Part shown: positions 34,801 through 43,051 of the stretch, in pieces
How positions within the stretch are numbered: the stretch's first letter is position 1
Layout: each line of letters begins with the position of its first letter
DNA from: an uncultured Eggerthellaceae bacterium
GTDB taxonomy: Bacteria > Actinomycetota > Coriobacteriia > Coriobacteriales > Eggerthellaceae
Length of the DNA: 64,000 nucleotides
NCBI GenBank assembly: GCA_910588095.1
Contig: CAJUQH010000007.1
Coordinates: 1 to 64,000, forward strand
Direction: 5' to 3'
The notes under the pieces: generated by a model
Seen by the model: the letters and a program-made list of their open reading frames with translations, nothing else
The model's database searches: none
Told to the model about the DNA's origin: nothing
Position numbers and translations under genes: made by a program

Positions 34801-37435
34801 TGCGCTCAAGCTGGTCATCGCGCCTTACGGCGCGCCGGGCAGCGCGGTGACCAAGCAGCTGGTGGCTACGCTCAAGGCGGGCGTGAACCAGGTGAAGGTC
34901 GATCTGACGGGCATCCCGGCGACCAAGGGCGGCGAGCTGGGCGGCTCGCTGTACGTGCAGTACGCCAGCTCCAACAAGAACCAGAACTACACGGTGCGCA
35001 CGTTCGGCGGCCGCGTGATCCCCATGCTCGACCTGCATGGCGTGACCGACAAGGCCGAGCGCCTGAAGCGCTGCGAGGCGTATGTCGAGCACCTGGAAGG
35101 CCATGTGGCCAAGCTCCAGGAGATGCACGCTGACGACAAGCATAAGGACGGCGCTGGCCAGGATGCGGCTTATCGCAACGACGGCTGCGTCGACAATGCC
35201 ACCGAGATCGGCACCGACAACTTCCTGTTCTCGCTGCCGGCGGAGCGCATCCTTAACGGCATCAACACCGGCGAGGGCAATGCGGCCGAGAAGCTGGAGC
35301 GCCGCCTGTCTTCCGACGAGGACATGATCGAGCTGTTCTACCAGCATAAGGGCTTCGACACCACCGGCACCGTGTCCAATGCCGAGACGGCAGCCTATGG
35401 CGCCAAGAACGGCGCCCCGGCTGGTCGCCAGAACGTGCGCTACATGGACATGTCGGGCGGTGTGTTCATGTACGCTGCCGGCAACCACATCGGCATCCAG
35501 TACAACGAGGGCCGCAATCCCACGGGCATCGATGGCCCGGTATACGACGAGGCCACGGGCCTTGGCACGAGCGGCCAGTACCTGGGTTGGGGCCTGCGTC
35601 ATGAGATAGGCCATGAGATCAACCAGGGCTGCTACACCTATGCCGAGACCACCAACAACTACTATTCCCAGCTGGGCGGTGCGGTCAATGAGACCGACGA
35701 GGGTCTGCGCTGGGATTATCAGAACGTCTACAACCGCGTGACCAGCGGCCTGAAGGGCGCATCGAGCGGCAAGACCGGCATCGCCATGTACTGGCAGCTG
35801 CACCTGGCCTATGACGACGGCTACAACTACAAGACCTACGATTCTTACAAGCAGCAGATGGAGAACCTGGTGTTCGCCCGCATCGACGCTTACGCCCGCA
35901 ACCCGCAGGCGGCGCCGAAGGCCGAGCATAACGGCTTCACCTTCACGCTGGCCGGGGCTGACAAGGACAATGCGCTCATGCGCCTGGCCTGCGCTGCCAC
36001 CAAGAAGAACGTGCTGAGCTTCTTCGAGGCCTGGGGCCTCACGCCTGACGGCACCACGTTGGCTTACGCTCAGCAGTGGCCCACCGAGGAACGCGCCATC
36101 CAGTACATAAGCGATTCCGTGCGCAAGGACGGCCGTCTGTCCGGCATGGGCAGCGTGGCTGACAAGGTGGCCGTGAAGGGCGAGGGCTCTTACACCAACG
36201 GCACGTCGGATGTGACCATCAGCCTGTCCAACGACCCGAAGGACGGCATCATCGAGGCCTTCACCGGCTCGAACCAGGGCCGCTTCCTGGGCTACGAGGT
36301 GTCGCGCAACGGCGAGCCCGTGGGCTTTGTGAAGGCCAATGACGATGGCACCGCGGAGTTCACCGACACCATCGCCACCATCAACAACCGCGCCTTCACC
36401 TACACGGTGCGCGGCGTGGACAAGCTGCTGAACTACACCGAGCCGGTCACGGTGACCTTCGATGGCAACGAGCAGGTGAAGGTGTCCCATGACGGCAAGA
36501 TAGACAAGAGCAACTGGACCGTGAGCGGCAATGCCTACGAGCCCGAAGACGACCAGTCCACTACCGAGGAGATGCCCTGCGAGCCGGCTGAGTCGACCGC
36601 TGCCGACAAGATGATCGACGGCGACGCCGCTACCGTGTTCAACGGCACCAAGCAGGACGGTGCGACGGGCAATGCCCAGATGACCGTGAACTTCGGCGCC
36701 ACCTATGCGGTGTGCGCGGTGAAGTTCGCCAACGGCCATGACGACCTGCGCGGCTACACCTTGGAGACGAGCCTGGACGGCGTCCACTGGACGACCATGA
36801 ACAAGGGCGAGTCGGTTGCCGAGGGCGACGTGACCAAGGTGTTCTTCGGCAACCCGGCTGATGCAGCCGACAAGCAGATGCACACCTTGGATGCGGGCTA
36901 TCTGCGCTTGACGGCGCCGGACGCCACCATGGAGATAGCCGAGCTGGATGTGCTGGGCCCGACCGGCGACAACGTCGAGTTCCTGTTCAACCAGGGCACC
37001 AACGGCGATGAGCTGGCCGTGGGCCGCCTGATAAGCGACTACGTGGTGAGCGAGGCGGACAACGAGGTCGTGCCGGCTGACTCCACGGTCATCATCGGCA
37101 GCTTCAAGGGCAACGCCGCCTACAACGCCATCAAGCTCTACGACCAGAACGGCAAGCTGCTGCCCGGCGCGTTCCTGTTCTTCCAGGACGTGGCGCCTAA
37201 CGCCAACATCGGCGAGACGGCTGACGGCCGCTGGGTGTACTTCATCACGCCGGCCATGCGCGAGGAAGTGGATTGGGTGCGCCCGACATCGGTGCGAGCC
37301 GAGCTCTACCGTGTCGACGATGCCCTCACCCTTGAAGGGGAGCGCTTGGTCGCCGACACCATGTGGGCCGCCGTGCCGCATACCCTTACGGGCATCGAGA
37401 TAAAGAGCAACGTGTCCGGCAAGCCGGTCGAGTAG
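31847..37435 (+). CDS. Secreted M60-like metallopeptidase with dockerin-like, FN3 and F5/8C modules
   Basis: An 1862-residue secreted protein. Signal peptide at residues 1-26 (...PAVSFAEED). Residues about 223-285 resemble a dockerin, with two calcium-loop-like stretches, DFDGSGTIDRNDA and DLFGSGSVGLED. Two fibronectin type III domains lie at about 500-681 and a discoidin-like (F5/8C) region at about 690-850. The M60/enhancin-type catalytic domain carries HEIGHE at 1252-1257, the HExxHE zinc motif. A second F5/8C-like domain lies at about 1575-1705 (MIDGDAATVFNGTK). M60 enzymes cut host glycoproteins such as mucins. There is no LPXTG or membrane tail; attachment could use the dockerin-like part and the next gene product (inference). 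Confidence 0.85.
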   Translation: MRKALAWVTSLCLASSLFGMPAVSFAEEDSASRQTAEETNQNDNAPAAEEGDASQDLQSIDASTLGADVPVINDGDNTTIEVPDGMGMTGSLVTPTDNTAAPTDASLYVHFQSYAPAAAVSGLALTLEGPDGTEGPFAFQAKAIEGSDDGQQAGDASQNPGGAQEYYVRASNLTPGTYTVHCGGASAFAAYEQSIELQASSCAEIALIDSTTSTDVSGSTRGVMLYGDFDGSGTIDRNDAHAIVTAFDQQSSAMDLFGSGSVGLEDVQYFASFFLPGEGDDVNAASRVVQKVDPTHMLISAESTNLDNIEVTGDLNSLFVNDGHSVALAPAKDENGEDVAISTENPIRLIIETNNAPMEGLTLRSPVDSEGMPRSGVVLVEQTDGTSLEIPFGEDYVAPEPEGDPEAEGDEVQANAASAEEGEAAEGDGFGLFKAEPAYAAAGERGADVDTANGLIVVDFGTRVAIKKITIRITATSSNKLAEIAQVEFLNDMEERITPPDLNVPRGLSAVPGKKQFRVSWSAETNVTGYEVKVEQGGKSATFSTVLPTLEVSQFNGDKLKNETEYRVSARSVNGDWRSPWSDPISVTPKATSVPARPTGVVAVGGYGEVNLKWNSAEDAQSYVVYYRKAGTSDNYTQLTTTGTSMQLSPLELSCAFQGYIVAVNDIGNSPASATWSASTTGASSVKVPYYNLINRTTQTGKLADSHIEDVICGEFKNGQLVRDYNDYDKSPNFTPWDVVDGNYDTFYYCKERSSMPEGPTVTFDQAYEIRNIAVTTNLGTGYANGILEFRVVVTDENGKESEKRLSSWSAVGSAAPNTVMLTLPEPTMAKKVQVGFMKYNYDDHATISDLAFYKADRIQYDLDALWEEGQPLTALKDSVTQETLDDLANRIEWRDPESATEANPQGEQHPSYKLLKQELDYARGIFENKDSLTNTVYVDPAIDPAVNGYVGGLSGLQPLGIVAAQDDELSIYVGRDNMTVGSNTALKLVIAPYGAPGSAVTKQLVATLKAGVNQVKVDLTGIPATKGGELGGSLYVQYASSNKNQNYTVRTFGGRVIPMLDLHGVTDKAERLKRCEAYVEHLEGHVAKLQEMHADDKHKDGAGQDAAYRNDGCVDNATEIGTDNFLFSLPAERILNGINTGEGNAAEKLERRLSSDEDMIELFYQHKGFDTTGTVSNAETAAYGAKNGAPAGRQNVRYMDMSGGVFMYAAGNHIGIQYNEGRNPTGIDGPVYDEATGLGTSGQYLGWGLRHEIGHEINQGCYTYAETTNNYYSQLGGAVNETDEGLRWDYQNVYNRVTSGLKGASSGKTGIAMYWQLHLAYDDGYNYKTYDSYKQQMENLVFARIDAYARNPQAAPKAEHNGFTFTLAGADKDNALMRLACAATKKNVLSFFEAWGLTPDGTTLAYAQQWPTEERAIQYISDSVRKDGRLSGMGSVADKVAVKGEGSYTNGTSDVTISLSNDPKDGIIEAFTGSNQGRFLGYEVSRNGEPVGFVKANDDGTAEFTDTIATINNRAFTYTVRGVDKLLNYTEPVTVTFDGNEQVKVSHDGKIDKSNWTVSGNAYEPEDDQSTTEEMPCEPAESTAADKMIDGDAATVFNGTKQDGATGNAQMTVNFGATYAVCAVKFANGHDDLRGYTLETSLDGVHWTTMNKGESVAEGDVTKVFFGNPADAADKQMHTLDAGYLRLTAPDATMEIAELDVLGPTGDNVEFLFNQGTNGDELAVGRLISDYVVSEADNEVVPADSTVIIGSFKGNAAYNAIKLYDQNGKLLPGAFLFFQDVAPNANIGETADGRWVYFITPAMREEVDWVRPTSVRAELYRVDDALTLEGERLVADTMWAAVPHTLTGIEIKSNVSGKPVE

Positions 37436-37451
37436 CGCAAGGGAGATACTG

Positions 37452-38168
37452 ATGAGCTTTCTGAAGAAGATGTCGGCTGCGGGCGTGGCGCTCATGCTCG
37501 CCTGCGGCCTGATGGCGCCGATGGCTGCTTGGGCCGACGACGAGGGCCGCCTCGATGCGGTCATCGCCTTGGGGCAGAGCGGCGAGAAGCTGACCATCTC
37601 GGGCGTGGAGCCCGATGCCAGCTCGCTTCTGCTCGAGCTGGCTGTGGAGCCTTCCGAAGGTGCGGTGGAGGACATGCTGTTCACGCCTTCGCTGCCTAAC
37701 GTGCGCGTCGACGATGTGACCGTGGACGAGGGCGCCAACACGGTGAAGGTGGTGCTCTCGGCAGGCGATGCCAACCTGTTCGCCGATGCGGACGGCACCG
37801 TGCAGCTGGGCACCATAAGCATGAAGGCGGCTTCGGACGACGTCGAGGCCACCGTGAAGGTGACCCGCTTCGAGACGATGGCTGCCAGTTATGCCAGCAC
37901 CGAGTACCCGGTGGACGGCGTGCAGGCGGTCTACCGCGTGAACAGCGTGGCCGACCCTGATGGCAACCCTGGAGGCAACCCTGGCGGCAACCCTGGTGGC
38001 CAACCGAACAGCACTCAGACAGGTTACAATCCATCATCTAACTCCAACCTTACCCGTACCGGCGACGTTATCATGTATGCTGTGATAGGCCTCGTGATAG
38101 TGGCCGCAGCAGCCGGTGCTGGCTTGGCGGTGCGCGCGAGGAAGCAGAGCACTGACAAGGAGAAGTAA
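37452..38168 (+). CDS. Cell-wall-anchored cohesin-like protein with LTRTG sorting signal
   Basis: A 238-residue surface protein. Signal peptide at residues 1-29 (...APMAAWADD). Residues about 33-165 are strand-rich and resemble a cohesin-like beta sandwich (LSAGDANLFADADGTVQLGTISMKA). A short Gly-Asn-Pro linker (GNPGG repeated) follows. Residues 200-238 form a sorting signal: LTRTG, a hydrophobic helix and the basic tail RARKQSTDKEK. A sortase would cut it and link it to the wall. It lies 16 bases after the M60 peptidase gene, so it may serve as that enzyme's docking partner. The cohesin call rests on shape and context only; the anchoring signal is clearer. Confidence 0.65.
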   Translation: MSFLKKMSAAGVALMLACGLMAPMAAWADDEGRLDAVIALGQSGEKLTISGVEPDASSLLLELAVEPSEGAVEDMLFTPSLPNVRVDDVTVDEGANTVKVVLSAGDANLFADADGTVQLGTISMKAASDDVEATVKVTRFETMAASYASTEYPVDGVQAVYRVNSVADPDGNPGGNPGGNPGGQPNSTQTGYNPSSNSNLTRTGDVIMYAVIGLVIVAAAAGAGLAVRARKQSTDKEK

Positions 38169-38170
38169 CC

Positions 38171-39319
38171 ATGGCAGAACAACCGATCAAGCCGGAGCCT
38201 CAGGACGGGGCTCCGGTTGACCCCGAGGCCCCCGCAGCCGAAGCCGCTGATGGGGCCTCGCCCGTTTCCGCAGCTGAGGCACCGGCGCAGGAAGCACCTG
38301 CAGCCGATGTCGAAGCGGCTCCCGCAGCCGATGCTGCCCCGGCCGTCGAGCCGGAAGCTGCTCCTGCGACAGGCGCTGCGCCCGTAGCCCAGCCGGCTGT
38401 TGAGCCCGAGCCTGCCTCGGAGCCTGCACCCGCCCCAGCGCCGGAGCCGGCCCCGACGGCCCAGGCAGCTGGCGCAGTGCCGCCGCCTCCGCCTGCGAGC
38501 ACGCCGGTGGTGCCCGTCGCGCCGGCATCGCAGCCAAAGCCGAAGCCGACCTTCGCCCAAGGCTGCCTGAGCGCGGCATGGGACGACATCAAGTCCAACC
38601 CGAACTGGCTCAAGAAGGTGCTGTTCCTGGCGCTGGTCATGTGCGTGCCCATCTTGAACTTCGTCGTGTACGGCTATGTGCTCAACTGGGTGCGCGAGGT
38701 GCCCTTCGGCGGTCGCACGGCCCTGCCCAAGGAAGTGGTGACGGGCCGCAACTTCGAAGTTGGCTTCTATTACTTCGTGATCAGCCTGGTGTTTGGGCTG
38801 GCGGCTGGCTTCGTGGGCGTGTGCGTGGGATGGGTGCCCCTTATCGGGTGGCTGGCAAGCATCGCGGTGAGCATCTTCGCCGCCATGCTCATAGCGCTGT
38901 GCAGCGTGCGCATGGCCATGAGCAAGCAGCTGGGCGAGGGCTTCAAGCTCGGCCGCGTTTGGGAGGCCATGAAGGCCAACTGGTCGGGGCTGCTGTTCCT
39001 GACCTTCGTGCCCAGCTTGGTGGCAGGCGCCATCATGTTCGTCCTCTTGCTCATCGTGACGAGCCTGCTGCTCGTAGGCGCGCTGCCGGTGATCATGAGC
39101 GCCTCGGGCGTTGCCGAAGTGAGCACTGCGGTGCTGGCCACGTTGGTTCCGCTGGGCGTGCTGGGCTTCGTCGTCATCTTGGCGGTGGTGTACGTATGCG
39201 TGGCCTTCGATGTGGTCGCCCTGCTGCTGGTCGACCGTGCTGCTGGCCACTACATCGGCCGCTATGCCCCGTCGTGGGCTGACGAGGCCAAGGTGGCCAT
39301 GGGCTATCCTGTGGACTAG
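38171..39319 (+). CDS. DUF4013-type membrane protein with Pro/Ala-rich N-terminus
   Basis: A 382-residue protein. Residues 1-115 are a low-complexity, acidic Pro/Ala/Glu segment. The rest begins with an amphipathic stretch (SAAWDDIKSNPNWLKKVLF) and has six or so hydrophobic segments (LFLALVMCVPILNFVVYGYV, AIMFVLLLIVTSLLLVGALP and others), the layout of DUF4013 membrane proteins. Function is unknown. It starts three bases after the cohesin-like gene and ends before a strong terminator, so it closes the surface operon. The N-terminal segment probably faces the cytoplasm or wall as a flexible spacer. Confidence 0.7.
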   Translation: MAEQPIKPEPQDGAPVDPEAPAAEAADGASPVSAAEAPAQEAPAADVEAAPAADAAPAVEPEAAPATGAAPVAQPAVEPEPASEPAPAPAPEPAPTAQAAGAVPPPPPASTPVVPVAPASQPKPKPTFAQGCLSAAWDDIKSNPNWLKKVLFLALVMCVPILNFVVYGYVLNWVREVPFGGRTALPKEVVTGRNFEVGFYYFVISLVFGLAAGFVGVCVGWVPLIGWLASIAVSIFAAMLIALCSVRMAMSKQLGEGFKLGRVWEAMKANWSGLLFLTFVPSLVAGAIMFVLLLIVTSLLLVGALPVIMSASGVAEVSTAVLATLVPLGVLGFVVILAVVYVCVAFDVVALLLVDRAAGHYIGRYAPSWADEAKVAMGYPVD

Positions 39320-39353
39320 CTAGCCTGCGGCTTCCTGTCGCATAGGAAGGAAG

Positions 39354-39388
39354 AGGGCGCTTGCCGGTTGCGGCAGGCGCCCTTTCTC
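39354..39388 (+). terminator. Rho-independent terminator after the M60 operon
   Basis: AGGGCGCTTGCCG and CGGCAGGCGCCCT pair over 13 bp (one G-U) around a GTTG loop and are followed by TTCTC. It lies 35 bases after the DUF4013 stop codon. Confidence 0.85.
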
Positions 39389-39530
39389 GTGCGGTCGGTC
39401 GAGCGGTGGCTAGCTTCGCCTCGCGCTTGGCGCGGCGCTGTCGTTGGCCGTCGGTCCGCTCGGCCAGCCCAGCGGCTCGTGCTGCCCAGGCTCGCAACAT
39501 ACGCGAATGCGCTGGGGCCTTCCGCGCCTC

Positions 39531-40832
39531 CTAGCTAGCCCGGGTGGAGTTGCTCGGGTCGATGGACATCGACTGGAAGCGCTCCGACATCCATTCGTCA
39601 TTGAAGTAATCGGCGCAGAACTGCGCGAGCGCGTTGTCTGCCGGCTTGCCCGCCAAGCGCCCGTACCAGCAGTCGAGCGCCACCAGCGTCATCACGCCGT
39701 CGGCGATGTAGAGCACCGCCGCCACCGACGTTATGGTGTAGCGCCATTTCCATGGTATGAGGTTCACGATGCTCAGCATGACTGGCAGCAGCAGCTTCAC
39801 CCACAGCACGCCCAGGATGCCCCAGAAGCACATGAACATGAAGTTGGTGCGCCCGCCGATGGAAAGGAACGTGCCCGAGTAGTCCCAGGCGCATACGCCG
39901 AAGGCGAACTGCAAGAACCAGCTGGCGAAGTACTCGAAGGCCCCGCCGATGACGGCGCTCACCAAGAACACCACGATGATGTGCGCGTTGTGGAAGCGGT
40001 TGAGCGCGATGGTCATGAGCGTGGCCCCGAAACCGTAGATGGGGCTGAACGGCCCAAACAGCAGGCCGGCGCGGTCTTGGTAGACGCCCGGGTCGACCAC
40101 GGCCACGTGATAGACCGTCTCGACCATGTCGCCCAGGAAGCTGGCCAGCACGAATATCCAGAACAGGTTGAAGAAATCGAGGCGGATGTAGCCCTTGCCG
40201 CTCTTGTCGCGGCCGAGCTTGCCCGACTCCACATCGTCGCGCACGTTCATGTCGCGCAGCTTGCGCTGCAGCTCGCGCTCTTCGGAGAGCGAAGGGTCTA
40301 TGTAGGTGAGCATGGCCACCAGCACGAACCCGCCCAGCGCAAAGGCAGCCAGGTCGAAGCTCATGCCATAGAGCATGATACTCAGGGTCAGGTCGGCTAT
40401 GAGCAGCGCGATGGTGCCCTCGGCGGTCAGGCGCGCACCACGGCGGCGGTTGAGGATGAGCCTCACGCCCATGACCACCAGCATGACCACGGTGGCCACC
40501 ACGCAGGCCACCAGCATGACGAACAGCACGCGCGTGGCGATGGAGTACACGCTCAGCTGGCCGGTGAACACCGCGCCCACGCCCATGAGCAGCGAGACCA
40601 CTCGCGGTATGACCACGCCGCCGATGAGTATGCACAGCGTGCCCAACAAGAGCAGCGGCCACGGCGGCTGGGGGCCGCTTTGCGGCTTCAGCTGGGCGCG
40701 CGATGCTTGGCAGCGCTCGTCCTCGACGCCAGGGATGGCGTCGGTGCTGTCGGGATCGATTATCTCGGTGATGGCTTCGGCTACCACGGCGGTAAGGGGC
40801 TTGCCCTTGTCGGCGGTGCGTTCTTCGTTCAC
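39531..40832 (-). CDS. CmpB-type (ABC-transporter type IV) membrane protein
   Basis: A 433-residue integral membrane protein. A hydrophilic N-terminus is followed by about ten hydrophobic segments. The C-terminal part matches the putative ABC-transporter type IV (CmpB-like) family, with GPFSPIYGFGATLMTIAL, FEYFASWFLQFAFG, WDYSGTFLSIGGRTN and FWGILGVLWVKLLLP. A GTG start at 40832 is chosen because AAGGAG lies six bases upstream. No ATP-binding partner gene is next to it, so transport is not established. It is divergent from ppsR and converges with the M60 operon. Confidence 0.75.
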   Translation of the reverse strand: MNEERTADKGKPLTAVVAEAITEIIDPDSTDAIPGVEDERCQASRAQLKPQSGPQPPWPLLLLGTLCILIGGVVIPRVVSLLMGVGAVFTGQLSVYSIATRVLFVMLVACVVATVVMLVVMGVRLILNRRRGARLTAEGTIALLIADLTLSIMLYGMSFDLAAFALGGFVLVAMLTYIDPSLSEERELQRKLRDMNVRDDVESGKLGRDKSGKGYIRLDFFNLFWIFVLASFLGDMVETVYHVAVVDPGVYQDRAGLLFGPFSPIYGFGATLMTIALNRFHNAHIIVVFLVSAVIGGAFEYFASWFLQFAFGVCAWDYSGTFLSIGGRTNFMFMCFWGILGVLWVKLLLPVMLSIVNLIPWKWRYTITSVAAVLYIADGVMTLVALDCWYGRLAGKPADNALAQFCADYFNDEWMSERFQSMSIDPSNSTRAS

Positions 40833-40957
40833 AGCGTGCTCCTTGATGCTCTTCGCAGGCGCGGGTTCGTCTCTAGCATGGGAATGGCCACTATGGTACC
40901 GTAAAATCGGCTTTGATGGGTCGGTTGCCACGGTCGAACCGCATGAGAAAGGGCGCC

Positions 40958-41836
40958 ATGGAAGCAACGGAGTGCACGACGGCAGGCGCGCTGCCTACCA
41001 TCCACGTCATATCCGATTCCGTGGGCATCACCGCCCAGGCCGTTGCTCGTGCGGCTGCGGCGCAGTTCGGAGTGACCGACCCTTCCATCGAGGTGCTTCC
41101 CAAGGTCAAGAGCTTCGAGCAGGTGCGTGACTTCTTGGAAGCGCATTCGCGCCACCACGCAGAAGCATTCGGAGACCCGTCTGTGCTGGTGTTCTTCACA
41201 TTGGTCAACGGCGAGATGCGCGACAAGGTGGCAGCGTACGTGGAGCAGAGCCCTAACATCGTGGCCGTCGACCTGATGACCGACGCCGTGGATGCCATTG
41301 CGCGCATGAGCGGCCAGCAGCCCACCCACACCCCCGGCTCGCTGCGGGCAGTGAACGAAGGCTACTTCCGCCGCATCGAGGCGCTCGAGTTCACCATCAG
41401 CCATGACGACGGCCGCAACCCCGAAGAGCTCACTCGCGCCGACATCGTGCTCATAGGCGTGTCGCGCTCGTCCAAGACCCCGCTTTCCATCTACCTGGCG
41501 CAGCAGGGGCTCAAGGTGGCCAACGTGCCGCTCGACCCCGAGACCGCCTCGCCCAAGCAGCTGTTCGACGTCGACCGCACGCGGCTGTTCGGGCTGATGA
41601 CCACGCCCGACGTGCTGGCGGGCATCCGCGAGCGACGCATGGGGAAGGAGTCAGCTGCGGCGCGGCGCTACGCCGACCTCGAGTACATCTACGAGGACCT
41701 GGACGCCGCCCGCGCCCTCATGCGGCAGCTGGGCTGCATCGTGATACATACCGAAGGCCGCGCGGTGGAGGAAGCGGCCCAGGAGATACTGCGCTACTAC
41801 GAGCGCAACCACCCGATATCGCTCGACATCATCTAA
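40958..41836 (+). CDS. ppsR: Pyruvate,phosphate dikinase regulatory protein
   Basis: A 292-residue DUF299-family kinase/pyrophosphorylase that switches pyruvate,phosphate dikinase (or PEP synthase) on and off by ADP-dependent phosphorylation of a threonine and its phosphate-dependent removal. Family marks are the start HVISDSVGITAQAVARA, the P-loop GVSRSSKTPLSIYLA and a late DLEYIYEDLDAARALM. The ATG at 40958 follows AAAGGG. The target dikinase gene is not in this window. It implies pyruvate/PEP interconversion in an anaerobic metabolism. Confidence 0.93.
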   Translation: MEATECTTAGALPTIHVISDSVGITAQAVARAAAAQFGVTDPSIEVLPKVKSFEQVRDFLEAHSRHHAEAFGDPSVLVFFTLVNGEMRDKVAAYVEQSPNIVAVDLMTDAVDAIARMSGQQPTHTPGSLRAVNEGYFRRIEALEFTISHDDGRNPEELTRADIVLIGVSRSSKTPLSIYLAQQGLKVANVPLDPETASPKQLFDVDRTRLFGLMTTPDVLAGIRERRMGKESAAARRYADLEYIYEDLDAARALMRQLGCIVIHTEGRAVEEAAQEILRYYERNHPISLDII

Positions 41837-42025
41837 GCCGGCATCGAGAGGGCGCCTGTTTCCTGTTTTGTTGACGCGCTTTGACAGGGCAGGGGGCGGG
41901 CGGCCTTGCGTTGCTCTATCCTGTCTGGTACCGGAAACCGCACGTCTTCTGCGTCCATGGGCCTGCCCGCATACTGTTGCGCGGTCAGACCCATGAGCCC
42001 AGGGGGCCGAACCGAAGGAGCTCCC

Positions 42026-43051
42026 GTGCCCGACACCGTTACCATTGCCGTCGACTTCGTCGGCGGCGACGAAGGCGCTGCCGTGATGCAGCGCGGCGTC
42101 AACCAGGCGCTTTCTGCCGACCCGTACCTGCACGTGATAGCCGTGGGCCGCGCCGAGGACGGCGTGGAGGCCATGGCGTCCACCCACGAGCGCGTGCGCG
42201 CCCAGGTGGTCACCGAGGCCATCGCCATGGACGAGCACCCGGCCAGCGCCGTGCGCGCCAAGAAGGATTCATCCATCGTGGTGGGCTGCCGCTTGGTGAA
42301 GGAAGGCAGCGCCCAAGGCTTCTTCTCGGCCGGCTCCACCGGCGCGTGCCTGGCTGCGGCCACCATGGTCATGGGCCGCGTGAAGGGCGTGAAGCGCCCG
42401 GCGCTCGCCCAGATGCTGCCCGGCTACCCGAGCCCCACGCTGCTGCTGGACGTGGGGGCCAACGCCGATTGCAAGCCGGAGTACCTGGCCCAGTTCGGCA
42501 TCATGGGTGCTGCTTACATGGAGCGCCTCATGGGCGTGGAGCGCCCGCGCGTGGGCTTGCTGAACATCGGCGAGGAGGAGACGAAGGGCTCGGCCGCCGC
42601 GCTGGTGGCCTACAGCCTGATGGAGCAGCAGGTGGCTGGCTTCGTGGGCAACTGCGAGGGCAACGACCTGCTCAAGGGCTCCTTCGACGTGGTGGTGACG
42701 GACGGCTTCACGGGCAACGTGTGCCTGAAGGCCATCGAAGGCACGGCGTCCACGGTGATGGGCTACCTGAAGCGCGGCTTCCTGAGCAGCACCAAGGCCA
42801 AGCTGGGCGCCCTTCTGGCGAAGGGCGCCTTGGGCAGCCTCAAGCAGACGCTCAGCCCGTCCACCTACGGCGGCGCGCCGCTGCTGGGCGTGAAGGGGGC
42901 GTGCATCGTGGGGCATGGCTCGTCCGACGCCGAAGCGGTGAAGAACGGCGTGCTGGTGGCCGCTCGCACGGCGCGGCAGGGGGTGGCCGGGCTGATAGCC
43001 GAGGAGATCGCGGCCGCAGCCGGGGCGAGCGCTGAAGGGGAGGAAGCGTGA
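42026..43051 (+). CDS. plsX: Phosphate acyltransferase PlsX
   Basis: A 341-residue enzyme that makes acyl-phosphate from acyl-ACP for phospholipid synthesis. Landmarks are VKEGSAQGFFSAGSTGA, LLDVGANADCKPEYLAQF, GLLNIGEEETKG and DVVVTDGFTGNVCLK. The start is GTG at 42026 with GAAGGAG five bases upstream. The N-terminal motif reads DFVGGD where most members have DAMGGD. It overlaps rnc (stop TGA and start ATG share a base), giving a plsX-rnc-smc operon. rpmF and acpP, often nearby, are absent. Confidence 0.94.
   Translation: MPDTVTIAVDFVGGDEGAAVMQRGVNQALSADPYLHVIAVGRAEDGVEAMASTHERVRAQVVTEAIAMDEHPASAVRAKKDSSIVVGCRLVKEGSAQGFFSAGSTGACLAAATMVMGRVKGVKRPALAQMLPGYPSPTLLLDVGANADCKPEYLAQFGIMGAAYMERLMGVERPRVGLLNIGEEETKGSAAALVAYSLMEQQVAGFVGNCEGNDLLKGSFDVVVTDGFTGNVCLKAIEGTASTVMGYLKRGFLSSTKAKLGALLAKGALGSLKQTLSPSTYGGAPLLGVKGACIVGHGSSDAEAVKNGVLVAARTARQGVAGLIAEEIAAAAGASAEGEEA

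Noticed and set aside
33410..37852. Very long minus-strand open frame opposite the M60 peptidase gene (and others at 20398-23898 and 16107-18851)
   Set aside because: Codon-bias shadows of high-GC genes: composition is Arg/His/Gly/Ala-rich, no family motifs appear, and each is fully explained by the plus-strand gene.
37962..38001. Repeated GGCAACCCTGG units as a variable-number repeat
   Set aside because: Only three units coding for a GNPGG linker; ordinary for a wall-spanning stalk, with no sign of length variation from one sequence.
41881..41922. TTGACA before plsX as a promoter
   Set aside because: The only -10-like TATCCT is 30 bases away, too far for sigma-70; left unassigned.
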